From assembly GCA_050943475.1 (NCBI GenBank), contig JBMNPF010000013.1:1-64000 (forward strand): a stretch of 64,000 nt of DNA, in the 5' to 3' direction. Below the pieces are notes generated by a model. It did no database searches. It worked only from the letters and a program-made list of their open reading frames with translations, and was not told the DNA's origin. Below, piece after piece: positions 17,933-25,536 of the stretch. Source of the stretch: Metaruminococcus_A sp050943475. Lineage in GTDB: Bacteria; Bacillota; Clostridia; Oscillospirales; Ruminococcaceae. Numbering within the stretch: the first letter of the stretch is position 1; every line of letters begins with the position of its first letter. A program made the translations under genes and the position numbers.

Positions 17933-18583
17933 ATGAAAAAGAAAAGGATTATTTCTTTTACAGCCGCGGTAATACTGATGTTCAGCGCGTTGCTGACGGT
18001 TTATGCAAGTGAAATCTATTCCAATTTTCCTATTCGCTGGAACATAGTTTCCAGTGGAAAATACACAATGAAATGCAATGATGCTTCCATACCTTCATCT
18101 CATCCCGTGTTTGGATGTGCGATTCCTGCAATGAACCGGTTTAACGCGACGTCACCCAGTAGTATCGCGTGTAACTACATCTCCAGCGCTTCAACCTCAA
18201 CGGTGGACTTTAAGGTTGCGATTGAGGCATTCTGGGACAACCAAGTTGGCTGGAAAGATGCAAATGGATATGCGGTTCCCCAGGATACCAATGGGCTTAT
18301 GATTTACAGCTATAGCGATTTAACGAGAGCGTATGCGGGCAATCCGCACACAGTTCGTGTTAAATATGGGCAGGTTTTTTACAATCCTTATGTAAATGAT
18401 GCATATAAAGGTTATGACTATGATCAGTTTGTCCATATTGGCATGCATGAGCTGGGGCATCTATATGGTATGGGACATGATGAAAATACCGGTTCCATCA
18501 TGCATGCTCGCGGTATTGCAGGCTACACGTCGCTGGGGCCGACCGACAAGAGCACATTGGTCTATTTTTACGGCGGATCTTAA
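17933..18583 (+). CDS. Secreted matrixin/metzincin-like zinc protease
   Basis: A 216-residue protein with a clear signal peptide (MKKKRIISFTAAVILMFSAL, predicted cut after VYAS) and a single small catalytic domain. HELGHLYGMGH at residues 172-182 is the HExxHxxGxxH zinc motif of metzincins, and SIM at 188-190 is a plausible Met-turn. No pro-domain cysteine switch is obvious. I use the ATG at 17933 because AGGAGG lies 7 nt before it; the in-frame ATG at 17882 lacks a site. The next gene encodes an anchored protein of unknown role and may be a partner. Substrate unknown. Confidence 0.85.
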   Translation: MKKKRIISFTAAVILMFSALLTVYASEIYSNFPIRWNIVSSGKYTMKCNDASIPSSHPVFGCAIPAMNRFNATSPSSIACNYISSASTSTVDFKVAIEAFWDNQVGWKDANGYAVPQDTNGLMIYSYSDLTRAYAGNPHTVRVKYGQVFYNPYVNDAYKGYDYDQFVHIGMHELGHLYGMGHDENTGSIMHARGIAGYTSLGPTDKSTLVYFYGGS

Positions 18584-18618
18584 AGAAAAAATTATCATAA
18601 AAGCAGAGGTGAAGCGTT

Positions 18619-19227
18619 ATGTTAAAAAGGATCTTCAAATACAAATTATCTTATATTATCGCCGCTTTTGTTTTTATCGCGGCGGTTTTGGCTATAGCGC
18701 TGTGGCCGCGTGGTTCCAAACAGTCCGACTTTCCGCTGCTAGCGCCACCCCAGCAGGTATCAACCAATATTATGCCGCTTGATGCACAGATGAAGTATTC
18801 ACAACTGATTGTGGATGCCACGGTAAAAGAGGGGTTAACGGTAGAAGAAAACAGACCTTCACAGGAGGAAATTGACGCCCTGGGGGACAAAGTAGGTGCT
18901 TACTCTACAGGCAGGGTGCGAATGTCGGTCAACGAGGTCATATACGGGGAACCGGTGAACGAGTTTAACCTGTATTTAACACCGGCGATGCAGGATTGTG
19001 CTCCGGACTACAAACCGGGGGATCGATTTGTTTTGATTTTACAGCCTTATCAAGACGGCTATTATACGATAACTGCTGTAAACAGTATTTTTTACGTTGC
19101 GTACGATGAAAAGGTCTACCTTGCTTCACTGGACGAACCATATATGCGTATTTCGGGCAATGAATTACAGGACTTCAAGGATGAGCTGCGGGAACTGAAA
19201 GCACAGGCTCCAACGATTGCTGAATGA
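18619..19227 (+). CDS. Membrane-anchored protein of unknown function
   Basis: A 202-residue protein with a basic N-terminus and one membrane helix (about 10-29), then an extracellular region of mainly beta character. A stretch from DATVKEGLTV through TGRVRMSVNEVIYGEP to KPGDRFVLILQPYQDG looks like an OB-like or SH3-like small beta barrel. It follows the metzincin gene by 35 nt with its own AGAGGTG site, so the two are probably co-expressed. No family is recognised with confidence; an immunity or tethering role for the protease is only a guess. Confidence 0.7.
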   Translation: MLKRIFKYKLSYIIAAFVFIAAVLAIALWPRGSKQSDFPLLAPPQQVSTNIMPLDAQMKYSQLIVDATVKEGLTVEENRPSQEEIDALGDKVGAYSTGRVRMSVNEVIYGEPVNEFNLYLTPAMQDCAPDYKPGDRFVLILQPYQDGYYTITAVNSIFYVAYDEKVYLASLDEPYMRISGNELQDFKDELRELKAQAPTIAE

Positions 19228-19249
19228 TTGTGGCATAAAAAACGGAACG

Positions 19250-19282
19250 TCAAAAGGGCGGGCTTTTTGCCCGCTCTTTTGA
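19250..19282 (+). terminator. Terminator after the metzincin gene pair
   Basis: A 14-bp stem, TCAAAAGGGCGGGC against GCCCGCTCTTTTGA (one G-T pair), with a TTTTT loop; the downstream T content is modest (TGTTGGTTT). Confidence 0.75.
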
Positions 19283-19412
19283 TGTTGGTTTCATTACAAA
19301 TTGTATAATATGATAAAATAGTACATAAAAACAAAAAATTGACGCCTGTTTGAGAATCTTTCCGGTAAAGCGGATGGATTCACCGGATGCATCATGCGGT
19401 GACAGAGCTGTG

Positions 19413-19712
19413 CTACCGCATTTGATAGAACTCCAAATACTTGCGGATATTGTCCCGTGCGCGGCTGAGGGTCCTTGAAACGGTAGATTTGTGGATCCCC
19501 AGCATTTCTGCAATTTGAGGCATACTTTTGTTTTCGTAGTAATACAGCAGCAGAATTTCTTTTTGCCGTTGGGTGAGTCTGTGGCAGATAACCTGGTGCA
19601 GGATGCGTTTTAATCGCACAAGCTGTTCACGATTGTCCTGTTCGTTTTGGTCGTGTGGGTCGTTGTAACCAACGGAGAAACCAATTTGTTCCAGCGATAT
19701 TTTCTTATTCAA
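19413..19712 (-). CDS. Sigma-70 region 4-like DNA-binding protein
   Basis: A 99-residue protein whose C-terminal two thirds is a sigma-factor region 4 helix-turn-helix: LTQRQKEILLLYYYENKSMP followed by QIAEMLGIHKSTVSRTLSRA. There is no region 2, so it is not a complete sigma factor; such stand-alone region 4 proteins act as phage- or element-type activators or partner with a separate region 2 protein. It overlaps the 3' end of the small gene upstream by 8 nt and is translationally coupled to it. The shared promoter lies between this operon and the divergent XRE gene. Confidence 0.8.
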   Translation of the reverse strand: MNKKISLEQIGFSVGYNDPHDQNEQDNREQLVRLKRILHQVICHRLTQRQKEILLLYYYENKSMPQIAEMLGIHKSTVSRTLSRARDNIRKYLEFYQMR

Positions 19713-19920
19713 AAAGTGTTCCTCCTTTTTGCGGCTGATAGTAATTGCTCAGGTAGGTGTAAATATCCAGCAGTTGGCTGTATTCCATGGAAAGGAGCGT
19801 GATGCGCTCCTGGTAGTCGTGCTCCGGGAACTGCTGTTGAAGCTGCCGCAGCTCTGAAATTCGCTGTTTTAACTGCATGGCAGATTGAAGGTAACTGTTG
19901 GCCAATTGCGTCAGATTCAT
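19705..19920 (-). CDS. Small helical protein upstream of the sigma-like gene
   Basis: A 71-residue protein starting MNLTQLANSYLQSAMQLKQR, almost entirely helical with heptad-like Leu/Ile spacing. I start at the ATG at 19920, which has AAAGGACATTCAA upstream; the longer frame to 20040 would cross the promoter and operators. It could be a coiled-coil partner (anti-activator or co-activator) of the sigma-region-4 protein translated from the overlapping gene, but this is inference. Confidence 0.7.
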   Translation of the reverse strand: MNLTQLANSYLQSAMQLKQRISELRQLQQQFPEHDYQERITLLSMEYSQLLDIYTYLSNYYQPQKGGTLFE

Positions 19921-19938
19921 TTGAATGTCCTTTCTGAT

Positions 19939-19995
19939 ATCACACGAATTGTTGTCTTTTGATTTGATTTTAACACACAAATCGTGTGATTTCAA
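19939..19995 (-). promoter_or_regulatory. Promoter of the sigma-like operon with paired operators
   Basis: Minus strand TTGAAA (19995-19990), 17-nt spacer, TAAAAT (19972-19967). The spacer is filled by the near-palindrome CACACGATTTGTGTG. A second, inverted copy of the same sequence (ATCACACGAATTGTTG, plus strand 19939-19954) lies downstream of the start site. The outer arms ATCACACGA (19939-19947) and TCGTGTGAT (19982-19990) form a 9-bp inverted repeat. A repressor bound here would block the promoter; the divergent XRE protein is the obvious candidate. Confidence 0.72.
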
Positions 19996-20004
19996 GAGAA
20001 AAAT

Positions 20005-20016
20005 GAACATTTGTTC
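20005..20016. promoter_or_regulatory. Candidate LexA (Cheo) box
   Basis: GAACATTTGTTC matches the core GAACnnnnGTTC of the Gram-positive LexA operator. It lies 11 nt upstream of the -35 element of the XRE promoter and about 3 kb before lexA. An 8-base core is expected roughly once by chance in a window of this size, so only its position gives it weight. Confidence 0.5.
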
Positions 20017-20026
20017 GAATTTTTTC

Positions 20027-20055
20027 TTGCGTTTATCCACCGAATATGATATATT
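20027..20055 (+). promoter_or_regulatory. Promoter of the XRE-ImmA genes
   Basis: TTGCGT (20027-20032), 17-nt spacer, TATATT (20050-20055), giving a short leader before the TTG start at 20073. Confidence 0.65.
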
Positions 20056-20072
20056 ATATTTGGGTGATAGCT

Positions 20073-20438
20073 TTGAATTGTATTAAGAAGCTTCGAAAAG
20101 AACGCAACCTCACACAGGCGCAGCTCGCCCAAAAACTGGGGATTTCAACGAGTGCTGTCGGAATGTATGAGCAGGGTCGGCGTGAGCCGGACTCGAAAAT
20201 GCTCCGCCAGCTTGCACAGTTTTTCGGCGTTTCAATGGAGTATCTTATGGGTGAGGATACCCCCTCGTCCGGGCAGTCGGTGGAATTTGTGGAGTTCATC
20301 GACCGGATGAAACAGGAATTGATCCGGCAGAAAGGCCTCATGTTCAATGGTGTTCCACTCTCTGAACAGGACATTGAAGAAATTATGAATGCGGTCGAAG
20401 TCGGCGCAGCCGTGGTCATTGGCCGGAACAAAAAATAG
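20073..20438 (+). CDS. XRE-family repressor
   Basis: A 121-residue protein with an N-terminal XRE helix-turn-helix (about 2-57): IKKLRKERNLTQAQLAQKLG, then ISTSAVGMYEQGRREPD. The short acidic C-terminal region may mediate dimerisation. I start at the TTG at 20073: the -10 element at 20050-20055 overlaps the in-frame ATG at 20046, so that ATG cannot be in the transcript. It pairs with an ImmA/IrrE peptidase gene 52 nt downstream, the usual arrangement where the peptidase cleaves the repressor on induction. Divergent from a sigma-like operon whose promoter contains an operator palindrome. Confidence 0.85.
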   Translation: MNCIKKLRKERNLTQAQLAQKLGISTSAVGMYEQGRREPDSKMLRQLAQFFGVSMEYLMGEDTPSSGQSVEFVEFIDRMKQELIRQKGLMFNGVPLSEQDIEEIMNAVEVGAAVVIGRNKK

Positions 20439-20490
20439 CTGCCGCTGTCCGTGTGGGGTTGCCACATTGACATCTGGGAGTGGACTTTGG

Positions 20491-20937
20491 ATGAATCAAA
20501 TTGAGTCATTGTGCGAAAAGCTAAAACAGGAATTTGACACGTCGGATCCGTTCGAGCTGTGCGGCCGGATGGGGGTAATTGTCTTGTTTGTAAAGCTGCC
20601 AATGCATATCAAGGGGTTTTACTGCAACATGGCGGATCACCGTATGGTTTACATCAATAATCGCCTGAAAGAAGGCGAACAGCGTGTGGTATGTGCACAT
20701 GAATTGGGCCATGCGCTGCTTCATGCGGAGTTAAACGTCATGTTTATCAACCAATATACAAACCTGAAAACCGTACGCTATGAAAACGAGGCGGATTATT
20801 TTTCCGCCTGTTTGTTGATTGACAATACGCTTTTGGAGTGCACCAGCGGCCTGTCAACCTTGGCTGATATTGCTTCTTGCGCCGGCGTGGACGAGCGGTT
20901 GGTGGAGCTCAGGTTTCGGCGTTTTAACGGCTCATGA
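20491..20937 (+). CDS. ImmA/IrrE-type metallopeptidase
   Basis: A 148-residue zinc peptidase of the ImmA/IrrE (DUF955) family. HELGH is at residues 70-74, within VCAHELGHALLHAE, and the third ligand is likely the Glu of ENEADYFSACLL. Family members cleave the XRE repressor encoded next to them: ImmA for ICEBs1, DdrO cleavage by IrrE in Deinococcus. The start ATG at 20491 has GGGAGTGG upstream. No integrase or transfer genes are nearby, so this looks like a domesticated or stand-alone stress switch. Confidence 0.88.
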   Translation: MNQIESLCEKLKQEFDTSDPFELCGRMGVIVLFVKLPMHIKGFYCNMADHRMVYINNRLKEGEQRVVCAHELGHALLHAELNVMFINQYTNLKTVRYENEADYFSACLLIDNTLLECTSGLSTLADIASCAGVDERLVELRFRRFNGS

Positions 20938-20962
20938 TTTCATGGGCCGTTTGCGTTTTTTT
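20927..20962 (+). terminator. Terminator after the ImmA/IrrE gene
   Basis: A 10-bp stem ACGGCTCATG/CATGGGCCGT (one G-T pair), a 4-nt loop, then TTGCGTTTTTTT. The T-run is displaced by five bases, so read-through to the PH-domain genes and lexA is possible. Confidence 0.65.
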
Positions 20963-21025
20963 CGGGGAACCGGGCATAGTAACAATAAAGAGCAGTTTTA
21001 AAAAGAAGGATAGAGGAGGCCTTGT

Positions 21026-21484
21026 ATGCAGATGAAACGGCTGCCGTTCCGGGCGCTTTGCCTGTGGGAATTTTATGCGCTGCTGGTGCTGGCTGCGCTT
21101 TATCTGCTCATTTATGTCTTCCTTGTGCCGTTCACCTGGCTTTGGTTTGCCCTTGTGGGCGGGATTGCAGCGGTGTTTCTTGTAGCTGTGCTGTTGTTTT
21201 TCCCGCTCCGTTACCTTGGAACAGGTTATTCGGTTCGGGGAGACTGTGTGATTTATGAGAGCGGTGTGCTTTTTCATCGCCGGAGTATTTTGCCGCGTGG
21301 AAATCTAATCACTGTACGAATGCAGCGCAGTCTGTTCGATCGGCTTTTTGGGCTTGCGACCCTGCGCTGTGATGCGCCGGGAGCGACGGTCACTTTGTTT
21401 TACCTTTCGAGAAAGGAAGCGGAACAGCTTCAGGAACAGCTGGCGGCTGGACGCAAGGTGCCGCTTAAACCGGTGACGCGATGA
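21026..21484 (+). CDS. PH-domain membrane protein (YdbS-like)
   Basis: A 152-residue protein with two adjacent membrane helices (about 12-60) and a C-terminal bacterial PH-like (bPH2, formerly DUF304) domain, in which a stretch such as YESGVLFHRRSILPRGNLIT is typical. It resembles YdbS of Bacillus, which acts with a YdbT partner and has been linked to membrane stress and bacteriocin resistance. The start has GAGGAGG 7 nt upstream. Its stop overlaps the next start (ATGA), so the two are translationally coupled. Confidence 0.85.
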   Translation: MQMKRLPFRALCLWEFYALLVLAALYLLIYVFLVPFTWLWFALVGGIAAVFLVAVLLFFPLRYLGTGYSVRGDCVIYESGVLFHRRSILPRGNLITVRMQRSLFDRLFGLATLRCDAPGATVTLFYLSRKEAEQLQEQLAAGRKVPLKPVTR

Positions 21485-23013
21485 AGCTGAAACGACCGCA
21501 TCCGATTAATATATTGGAACATATTTCCGGCTACTTCTGGCTGCTGCTGCTCCCACTGGTGCGCGGACTATTTGCGTTCCGCGGCGGTTTCTGGGGATGG
21601 CTGAGCGGTGTCTGGTTTGATCTGCTGGTGCTGGCTGCCATTTTTGGATTCGCACTTCTGCGATGGGCTTCTATTCGCTACTGCTGCACAGAAAAAGGAA
21701 TTTTTATCGTTCATGGTCTGCTCGTCCAGCAGAAATTTACCGTTCCTTACAGGGAAATTGCGACGATATCCCGTGTTGCAACCTTTTTTTACCGGCCGAT
21801 TCATGTTGTCCATCTTTCGGTGGATTCCAACGCGGGCAGCGCCTGGGAATATGATTTTACCTTAACCCTTTCTGCCAGAGCAGCGGAAGAGTTGGAGTCT
21901 CATGCGAAGCACGCGGTGTTTTATCAAGAAAAGCAGCGCAAAACCTACCGTTCGGGCAGTTTGTACGTTGCGCTGCTGGCCTTTGTTTCTTCCCGAACGG
22001 TGGCCGGCGTTGTGTTTACCGCCGCGCTTGTCATTCAGGCGGGTAAAATTTTGGGCAGCGAGTTTGAGACCACCCTTCTCCAGGGATTGGCGGACGTTGC
22101 CAAAAGTCTTGCGTTTGGCATCCCGCCGATTGCCGTTTTTCTGGCGCTTCTGATTTTACTCGGCTGGTTTATCTCGTTTGTGCTCAATCTTTCCCGGAAT
22201 TACCGGTTTACCGTTACCCGCACAGGGCGGGGAATTCGTATACGTTCCGGCTTTTTTTCGCGCTACCGTCATCTGCTCAATGCCGAAAAGGTGAATTTTG
22301 TGGAGACAACCCAGTCCGTCCTCACCAAAGGGTTCCATATTCATTCGCTGTTTCTGCACTGCGCCGGCTACGGCAAGGCTAAAAACGAACTTGCGGTGCT
22401 GTTTCCGGCTGTTAAACGGGAGCGGTTGAATGAGCTTCTGGGAAATTTGGTGGGAGAGCTGTATTTTACCGAAGAACGGATGGTTTATCCGGCAAAGCGG
22501 AGTGTTTTTCGCTTCGTTCTGGCGCCGGTGCTGGTCATTGCCCTGATTGCCGCCGCAGCTCTGCTGCTGGGCGAGTGGTTCCCAAATCTGTTGGATCTCA
22601 TCCGTTTTATGGGTGCAATGCTGGAACTTCCTGTTTTGTGGTGGCTTCTGGCACGCATTCAGGCCTTTTTCCACACTGGGATTTCCAAAACAGAGGGCGT
22701 TTATACCCTGCGTTTCTCGAAACGCTATGGTTTTCATACCGTTATGGTCCGCGAACAGCGCATTGTTAAAACGGTCGTGCGGCAGTCGCTGTGGCAAATG
22801 GCCTCCGGCGTTTGTAACATTGTGGTTTATCTGTATTCGGAAGGAAAAAAACGCTATGTTATTCCGGCGCTTCCGCTGGAACAGGCTTGTGCCATCCTCG
22901 GGTTGGATCTTCCGGAACCTCCGGACTGGTACCAGCGCATTCCTTTTTTTGGACGCAGAATCATCAATCGACAATCCCCAAAAGCAGAGGAGGCCCCAGA
23001 ACATGCTGAATGA
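21481..23013 (+). CDS. PH-domain membrane protein (YdbT-like, multi-domain)
   Basis: A 510-residue protein with repeated modules of membrane helices followed by bPH2 (DUF304) domains. PH-like stretches occur around residues 65-140 (YCCTEKGIFIVHGLLVQQKF), 240-320 (RTGRGIRIRSGFFSRYRHLL) and 395-470 (KTEGVYTLRFSKRYGFHTVM). This architecture matches YdbT. With the upstream YdbS-like subunit it forms a membrane complex of unknown biochemical role. The last codons overlap the start of lexA by 11 nt, an unusual neighbour for this pair. Confidence 0.85.
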   Translation: MKLKRPHPINILEHISGYFWLLLLPLVRGLFAFRGGFWGWLSGVWFDLLVLAAIFGFALLRWASIRYCCTEKGIFIVHGLLVQQKFTVPYREIATISRVATFFYRPIHVVHLSVDSNAGSAWEYDFTLTLSARAAEELESHAKHAVFYQEKQRKTYRSGSLYVALLAFVSSRTVAGVVFTAALVIQAGKILGSEFETTLLQGLADVAKSLAFGIPPIAVFLALLILLGWFISFVLNLSRNYRFTVTRTGRGIRIRSGFFSRYRHLLNAEKVNFVETTQSVLTKGFHIHSLFLHCAGYGKAKNELAVLFPAVKRERLNELLGNLVGELYFTEERMVYPAKRSVFRFVLAPVLVIALIAAAALLLGEWFPNLLDLIRFMGAMLELPVLWWLLARIQAFFHTGISKTEGVYTLRFSKRYGFHTVMVREQRIVKTVVRQSLWQMASGVCNIVVYLYSEGKKRYVIPALPLEQACAILGLDLPEPPDWYQRIPFFGRRIINRQSPKAEEAPEHAE

Positions 23014-23584
23014 AAAAGCTAAATTGATTCTTGAATACCTGCAAAGCCGTACATTAAACGAAGGCGCACCAACCGTCCGGGAAATTTGCCGCGATTTGGA
23101 GATTAAATCCACCTCGACGGTGCAGAGGTATATTGAAGAACTTGCGGAAGCGGGTTATATTGAGAAAAAGGATGGGCAGCGCCGTACCCTGCGGCTTGCG
23201 TCGGCAGAGGGAGTATCGGTTCCGGTGGTTGGTTTGGTGACTGCCGGTGAACCCATTACGGCCATTGAACACACCGAAGGGTATGTGACCTTTTCCGGTT
23301 ACCGCGGCGATCCTTCTGAACTTTTTGCGCTGAGGGTGCGCGGCGAAAGCATGATTGACGCCGGTATCCTGAGCGGGGATATCGTCATTGTGCGCAAAAC
23401 ACCGGTGGCGGAAAACGGGGAGATCGTTGTGGCAATGATTGAGGACGAAGCGACGGTCAAGCGTTTTTACAAGGAAAACGGGCATTTTCGTCTCCAGCCG
23501 GAAAATAAAACGATGGAACCAATTTTTGCAGAGGAAGTGACCATCCTTGGGCGGGTCATTGCCCTGACCCGCAATTACGCATAA
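23003..23584 (+). CDS. lexA: LexA repressor (SOS regulator)
   Basis: A 193-residue self-cleaving repressor. The N-terminal winged helix (about 1-65) has APTVREICRDLEIKSTSTVQ. The autocleavage bond is Ala81-Gly82 in VTAGEP, the catalytic Ser is Ser116 in RGESMIDAGI, and the catalytic Lys is Lys153 in DEATVKRFY, so every residue needed for cleavage is present. The ATG at 23003 overlaps the end of the PH-domain gene, with AGAGGAGG upstream. No LexA box is seen directly upstream; the nearest candidate is at 20005. Lack of an own promoter suggests co-transcription with the PH genes. Confidence 0.96.
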   Translation: MLNEKAKLILEYLQSRTLNEGAPTVREICRDLEIKSTSTVQRYIEELAEAGYIEKKDGQRRTLRLASAEGVSVPVVGLVTAGEPITAIEHTEGYVTFSGYRGDPSELFALRVRGESMIDAGILSGDIVIVRKTPVAENGEIVVAMIEDEATVKRFYKENGHFRLQPENKTMEPIFAEEVTILGRVIALTRNYA

Positions 23585-23703
23585 ACGTGTAGAAAATTAT
23601 TTTTGTACCGCAGGCGGGAAGGCGGCCAAAGGGGATAAAAGGGCTATAATTGTTTCGGGAAGGTGCAGGTTACCGCTGAAATGCCTTTTAAAACAGGATC
23701 AAG

Positions 23704-23741
23704 AAAAACGGCACAGGTAAAATAATACCTGTGCCGTTTTT
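23704..23741. terminator. Bidirectional terminator between lexA and the trkA-like genes
   Basis: Stem AAAAACGGCACAGGTA against TACCTGTGCCGTTTTT, with A- and T-tracts on both sides, placed between convergent genes. Confidence 0.92.
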
Positions 23742-23768
23742 GATTTATGGAGAAATACAGAGCTTTCA

Positions 23769-24428
23769 TTACAGCCGCAAAACGTCCTTCAGCATGTGGA
23801 GCTTATTGGAAGGGGAAAGAACCATAATCCGGTCGCCTTCTTCAATGGTGGTATTACCGCGCGGAATAATGAGTTGATCGTTACGGACGATCGAGATAAA
23901 GACAAAGATTTCCGGCAGCTTCAACTGTGCCAGCGTTTTGCCCGCAAGCGGATAATTCTGTTGCGGGATAACAATTTCGTCAATGGAAACCTCGCCCTTA
24001 TGCAGGGTCATGACCTGACGGATTTTGGAGAGGTCAATCTCGCGTTCCAGGGAGCGCGCGATATTGTCGGTTGTATTGACCGTAATATCAATGCCAAGCT
24101 GCTTCATAACCGCGACGTTTTTTGGGTTATTGGCGCGCGCCACCGTTTTGCCAACATGGAAAACGCTTTTGGCGAGCTGACAGGTGATGAGATTATCTTC
24201 ATCCTTACCGGTGACGCTGACAATGGCGTCGGCATGTTCAATATCGGCGTCAACCAGCGCTTCCAGTGTAGTGCCGTCCCCAAAGATAACGGGAATGTCC
24301 AGGTCATTTGCCAGATACCGGCAAAGCCCTTTTTTGATTTCAATCAGGGTAGGGTAGTGGCCGTGTTCGATCAGGGTTTTGGCAAGATAGTAACCGACCT
24401 TGCCGCCGCCTACAACAATGACTTTCAT
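23769..24428 (-). CDS. TrkA/KtrA-type potassium channel regulator (distal gene)
   Basis: A 219-residue cytoplasmic protein. The N-terminal RCK (TrkA_N) Rossmann domain starts MKVIVVGGGKVGYYLAKTLI, with Asp/Glu at the end of strand 2 for NAD(H) or ATP binding. The C-terminal TrkA_C domain (about 135-219) includes IPRGNTTIEEGDRIMVLSP. It gates a membrane K+ channel subunit (TrkH/KtrB), but no such gene is in the window. It lies 22 nt downstream of a second single-RCK gene; two half-length RCK proteins side by side may replace one tandem TrkA. Confidence 0.87.
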   Translation of the reverse strand: MKVIVVGGGKVGYYLAKTLIEHGHYPTLIEIKKGLCRYLANDLDIPVIFGDGTTLEALVDADIEHADAIVSVTGKDEDNLITCQLAKSVFHVGKTVARANNPKNVAVMKQLGIDITVNTTDNIARSLEREIDLSKIRQVMTLHKGEVSIDEIVIPQQNYPLAGKTLAQLKLPEIFVFISIVRNDQLIIPRGNTTIEEGDRIMVLSPSNKLHMLKDVLRL

Positions 24429-24450
24429 TTCACACCATCTCCTGTTTTTA

Positions 24451-25077
24451 CTAGTCGACGACCCGGGCGATGATCATGGTGTCGGTCGCGGTCAGTCGTG
24501 TGTTGCGTTTACTTGCAATATCAATGGAAAGATCGGCATGCTGAAGGGCGAGCAGGGCTTCATTTTCATCCAGAGCCCGGTCCACCTCGTCGCAGGTCTG
24601 GTTGACAAAATACCGCGGAACCGGAAGCCAGTGAAAGGTAATGGTGTGCGCGCCTAGGTTGACGGTGCGTACATCGCCGCTCTCCAGCAATGCCGAACGG
24701 ACCGCTTCTACCGTGAGGTTGGTTGGGCAGACGGTGTGCAGCCCAAAGTGGGAAAAAACATCCTCCCGGCGGGGATCGTAGATGCGTGCAAGCACATTCG
24801 GCACTTTAAAAATTTCTCGCGCAAGCTGGGAAACCATAATGTTGACGTTGTCGTCACGGCTGACAGCCGCCAGTGCGTCACAGCTTTCAATGCCGGCCTT
24901 GCGCAGAACATCCTGATCAATGGGAACGCCTGCTGTGGTATAGCCGTTAAAATCATCACTGAGCAGTTCAAAACTCTCTTCGAGCTTGTCGACAATGGAG
25001 ACGTCGTGTCCATCCTGTGCAAGAGAGGAGGCAAGCCGGGAACCAACCTTGCCGCATCCTACCACCAATATATTCAT
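24451..25077 (-). CDS. TrkA-type potassium channel regulator (proximal gene)
   Basis: A 208-residue RCK protein starting MNILVVGCGKVGSRLASSLA with the GxGxxG nucleotide motif, and a weaker C-terminal TrkA_C-like domain ending TATDTMIIARVVD. It shares its architecture with the distal neighbour but is divergent in sequence, suggesting an old duplication and a heteromeric regulator. AGAAGAAGGATA lies upstream of the ATG. The channel subunit is not adjacent. Confidence 0.85.
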   Translation of the reverse strand: MNILVVGCGKVGSRLASSLAQDGHDVSIVDKLEESFELLSDDFNGYTTAGVPIDQDVLRKAGIESCDALAAVSRDDNVNIMVSQLAREIFKVPNVLARIYDPRREDVFSHFGLHTVCPTNLTVEAVRSALLESGDVRTVNLGAHTITFHWLPVPRYFVNQTCDEVDRALDENEALLALQHADLSIDIASKRNTRLTATDTMIIARVVD

Positions 25078-25170
25078 GGCAATATCCTTCTTCTTTCCTG
25101 TGGGTTCATTCGTTCAATCAACTATTATAGCCGCTCCTAACCAAAAAGTAAAGGCGGGGTTTGTCCCTTC

Positions 25171-25199
25171 TTGACAGTTGTTTGCGCGGTTGTTACAAT
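25171..25199 (+). promoter_or_regulatory. Sigma-A promoter of the small Cys-rich protein gene
   Basis: TTGACA (25171-25176), 17-nt spacer, TACAAT (25194-25199), about 48 nt before the ATG at 25248. Confidence 0.82.
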
Positions 25200-25247
25200 G
25201 GGATTGAGAACGCGGCGGATTACGCGGCGAGAAGAGGAGAAAAGACA

Positions 25248-25391
25248 ATGGAGAAAGAAAAAGTATGCAGCAACGTACATGAGTGCAGCTGCCCGTTTAC
25301 CGACTGTAAAAATCACGGTCGCTGCTGTGACTGTATTGCAAACCACCGTGAAATGGGTAATCTGCCGAACTGCTACAAAAAGCCGGAATAG
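25248..25391 (+). CDS. Small Cys-rich protein (probable metal binder)
   Basis: A 47-residue protein with seven cysteines in the pattern C-x5-C-x1-C-x4-C-x5-CC-x1-C and an eighth near the end (PNCYKKPE); the first is in KEKVCSN. It matches my memory of the small DUF6485-type proteins of Clostridia, for which no function is known. The ATG at 25248 has AGAGGAGAAAAG upstream and a clean promoter. Zinc or Fe-S binding is inferred from the Cys spacing alone. Confidence 0.8.
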   Translation: MEKEKVCSNVHECSCPFTDCKNHGRCCDCIANHREMGNLPNCYKKPE

Positions 25392-25415
25392 GCGGCCGGC
25401 TGTGCTCGCGTCCGC

Positions 25416-25438
25416 AGCCCGGCTATAAAAGCCGGGCT
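25416..25438 (+). terminator. Hairpin after the Cys-rich gene
   Basis: AGCCCGGCT/AGCCGGGCT stem with a 5-nt loop, followed by GTTTCAG; a weak intrinsic terminator. Confidence 0.6.
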
Positions 25439-25485
25439 GTTTCAGGCCGGGACAATAGATTGTTTGTTTTTTCAGCGGATAGTCC

Positions 25486-25514
25486 TTGTAATCCTAGAAA
25501 ACCTATCGTATAAT
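25486..25514 (+). promoter_or_regulatory. Promoter of the Rrf2 regulator gene
   Basis: TTGTAA (25486-25491), 17-nt spacer, TATAAT (25509-25514), 22 nt before the ATG. Confidence 0.85.
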
Positions 25515-25536
25515 AAGAGAAAGGGAGGGGATCTGG

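Noticed and set aside
22156..23112. Minus-strand 318-codon frame over the PH-domain gene
   Set aside because: Shadow frame without start signal; sequence resembles no family.
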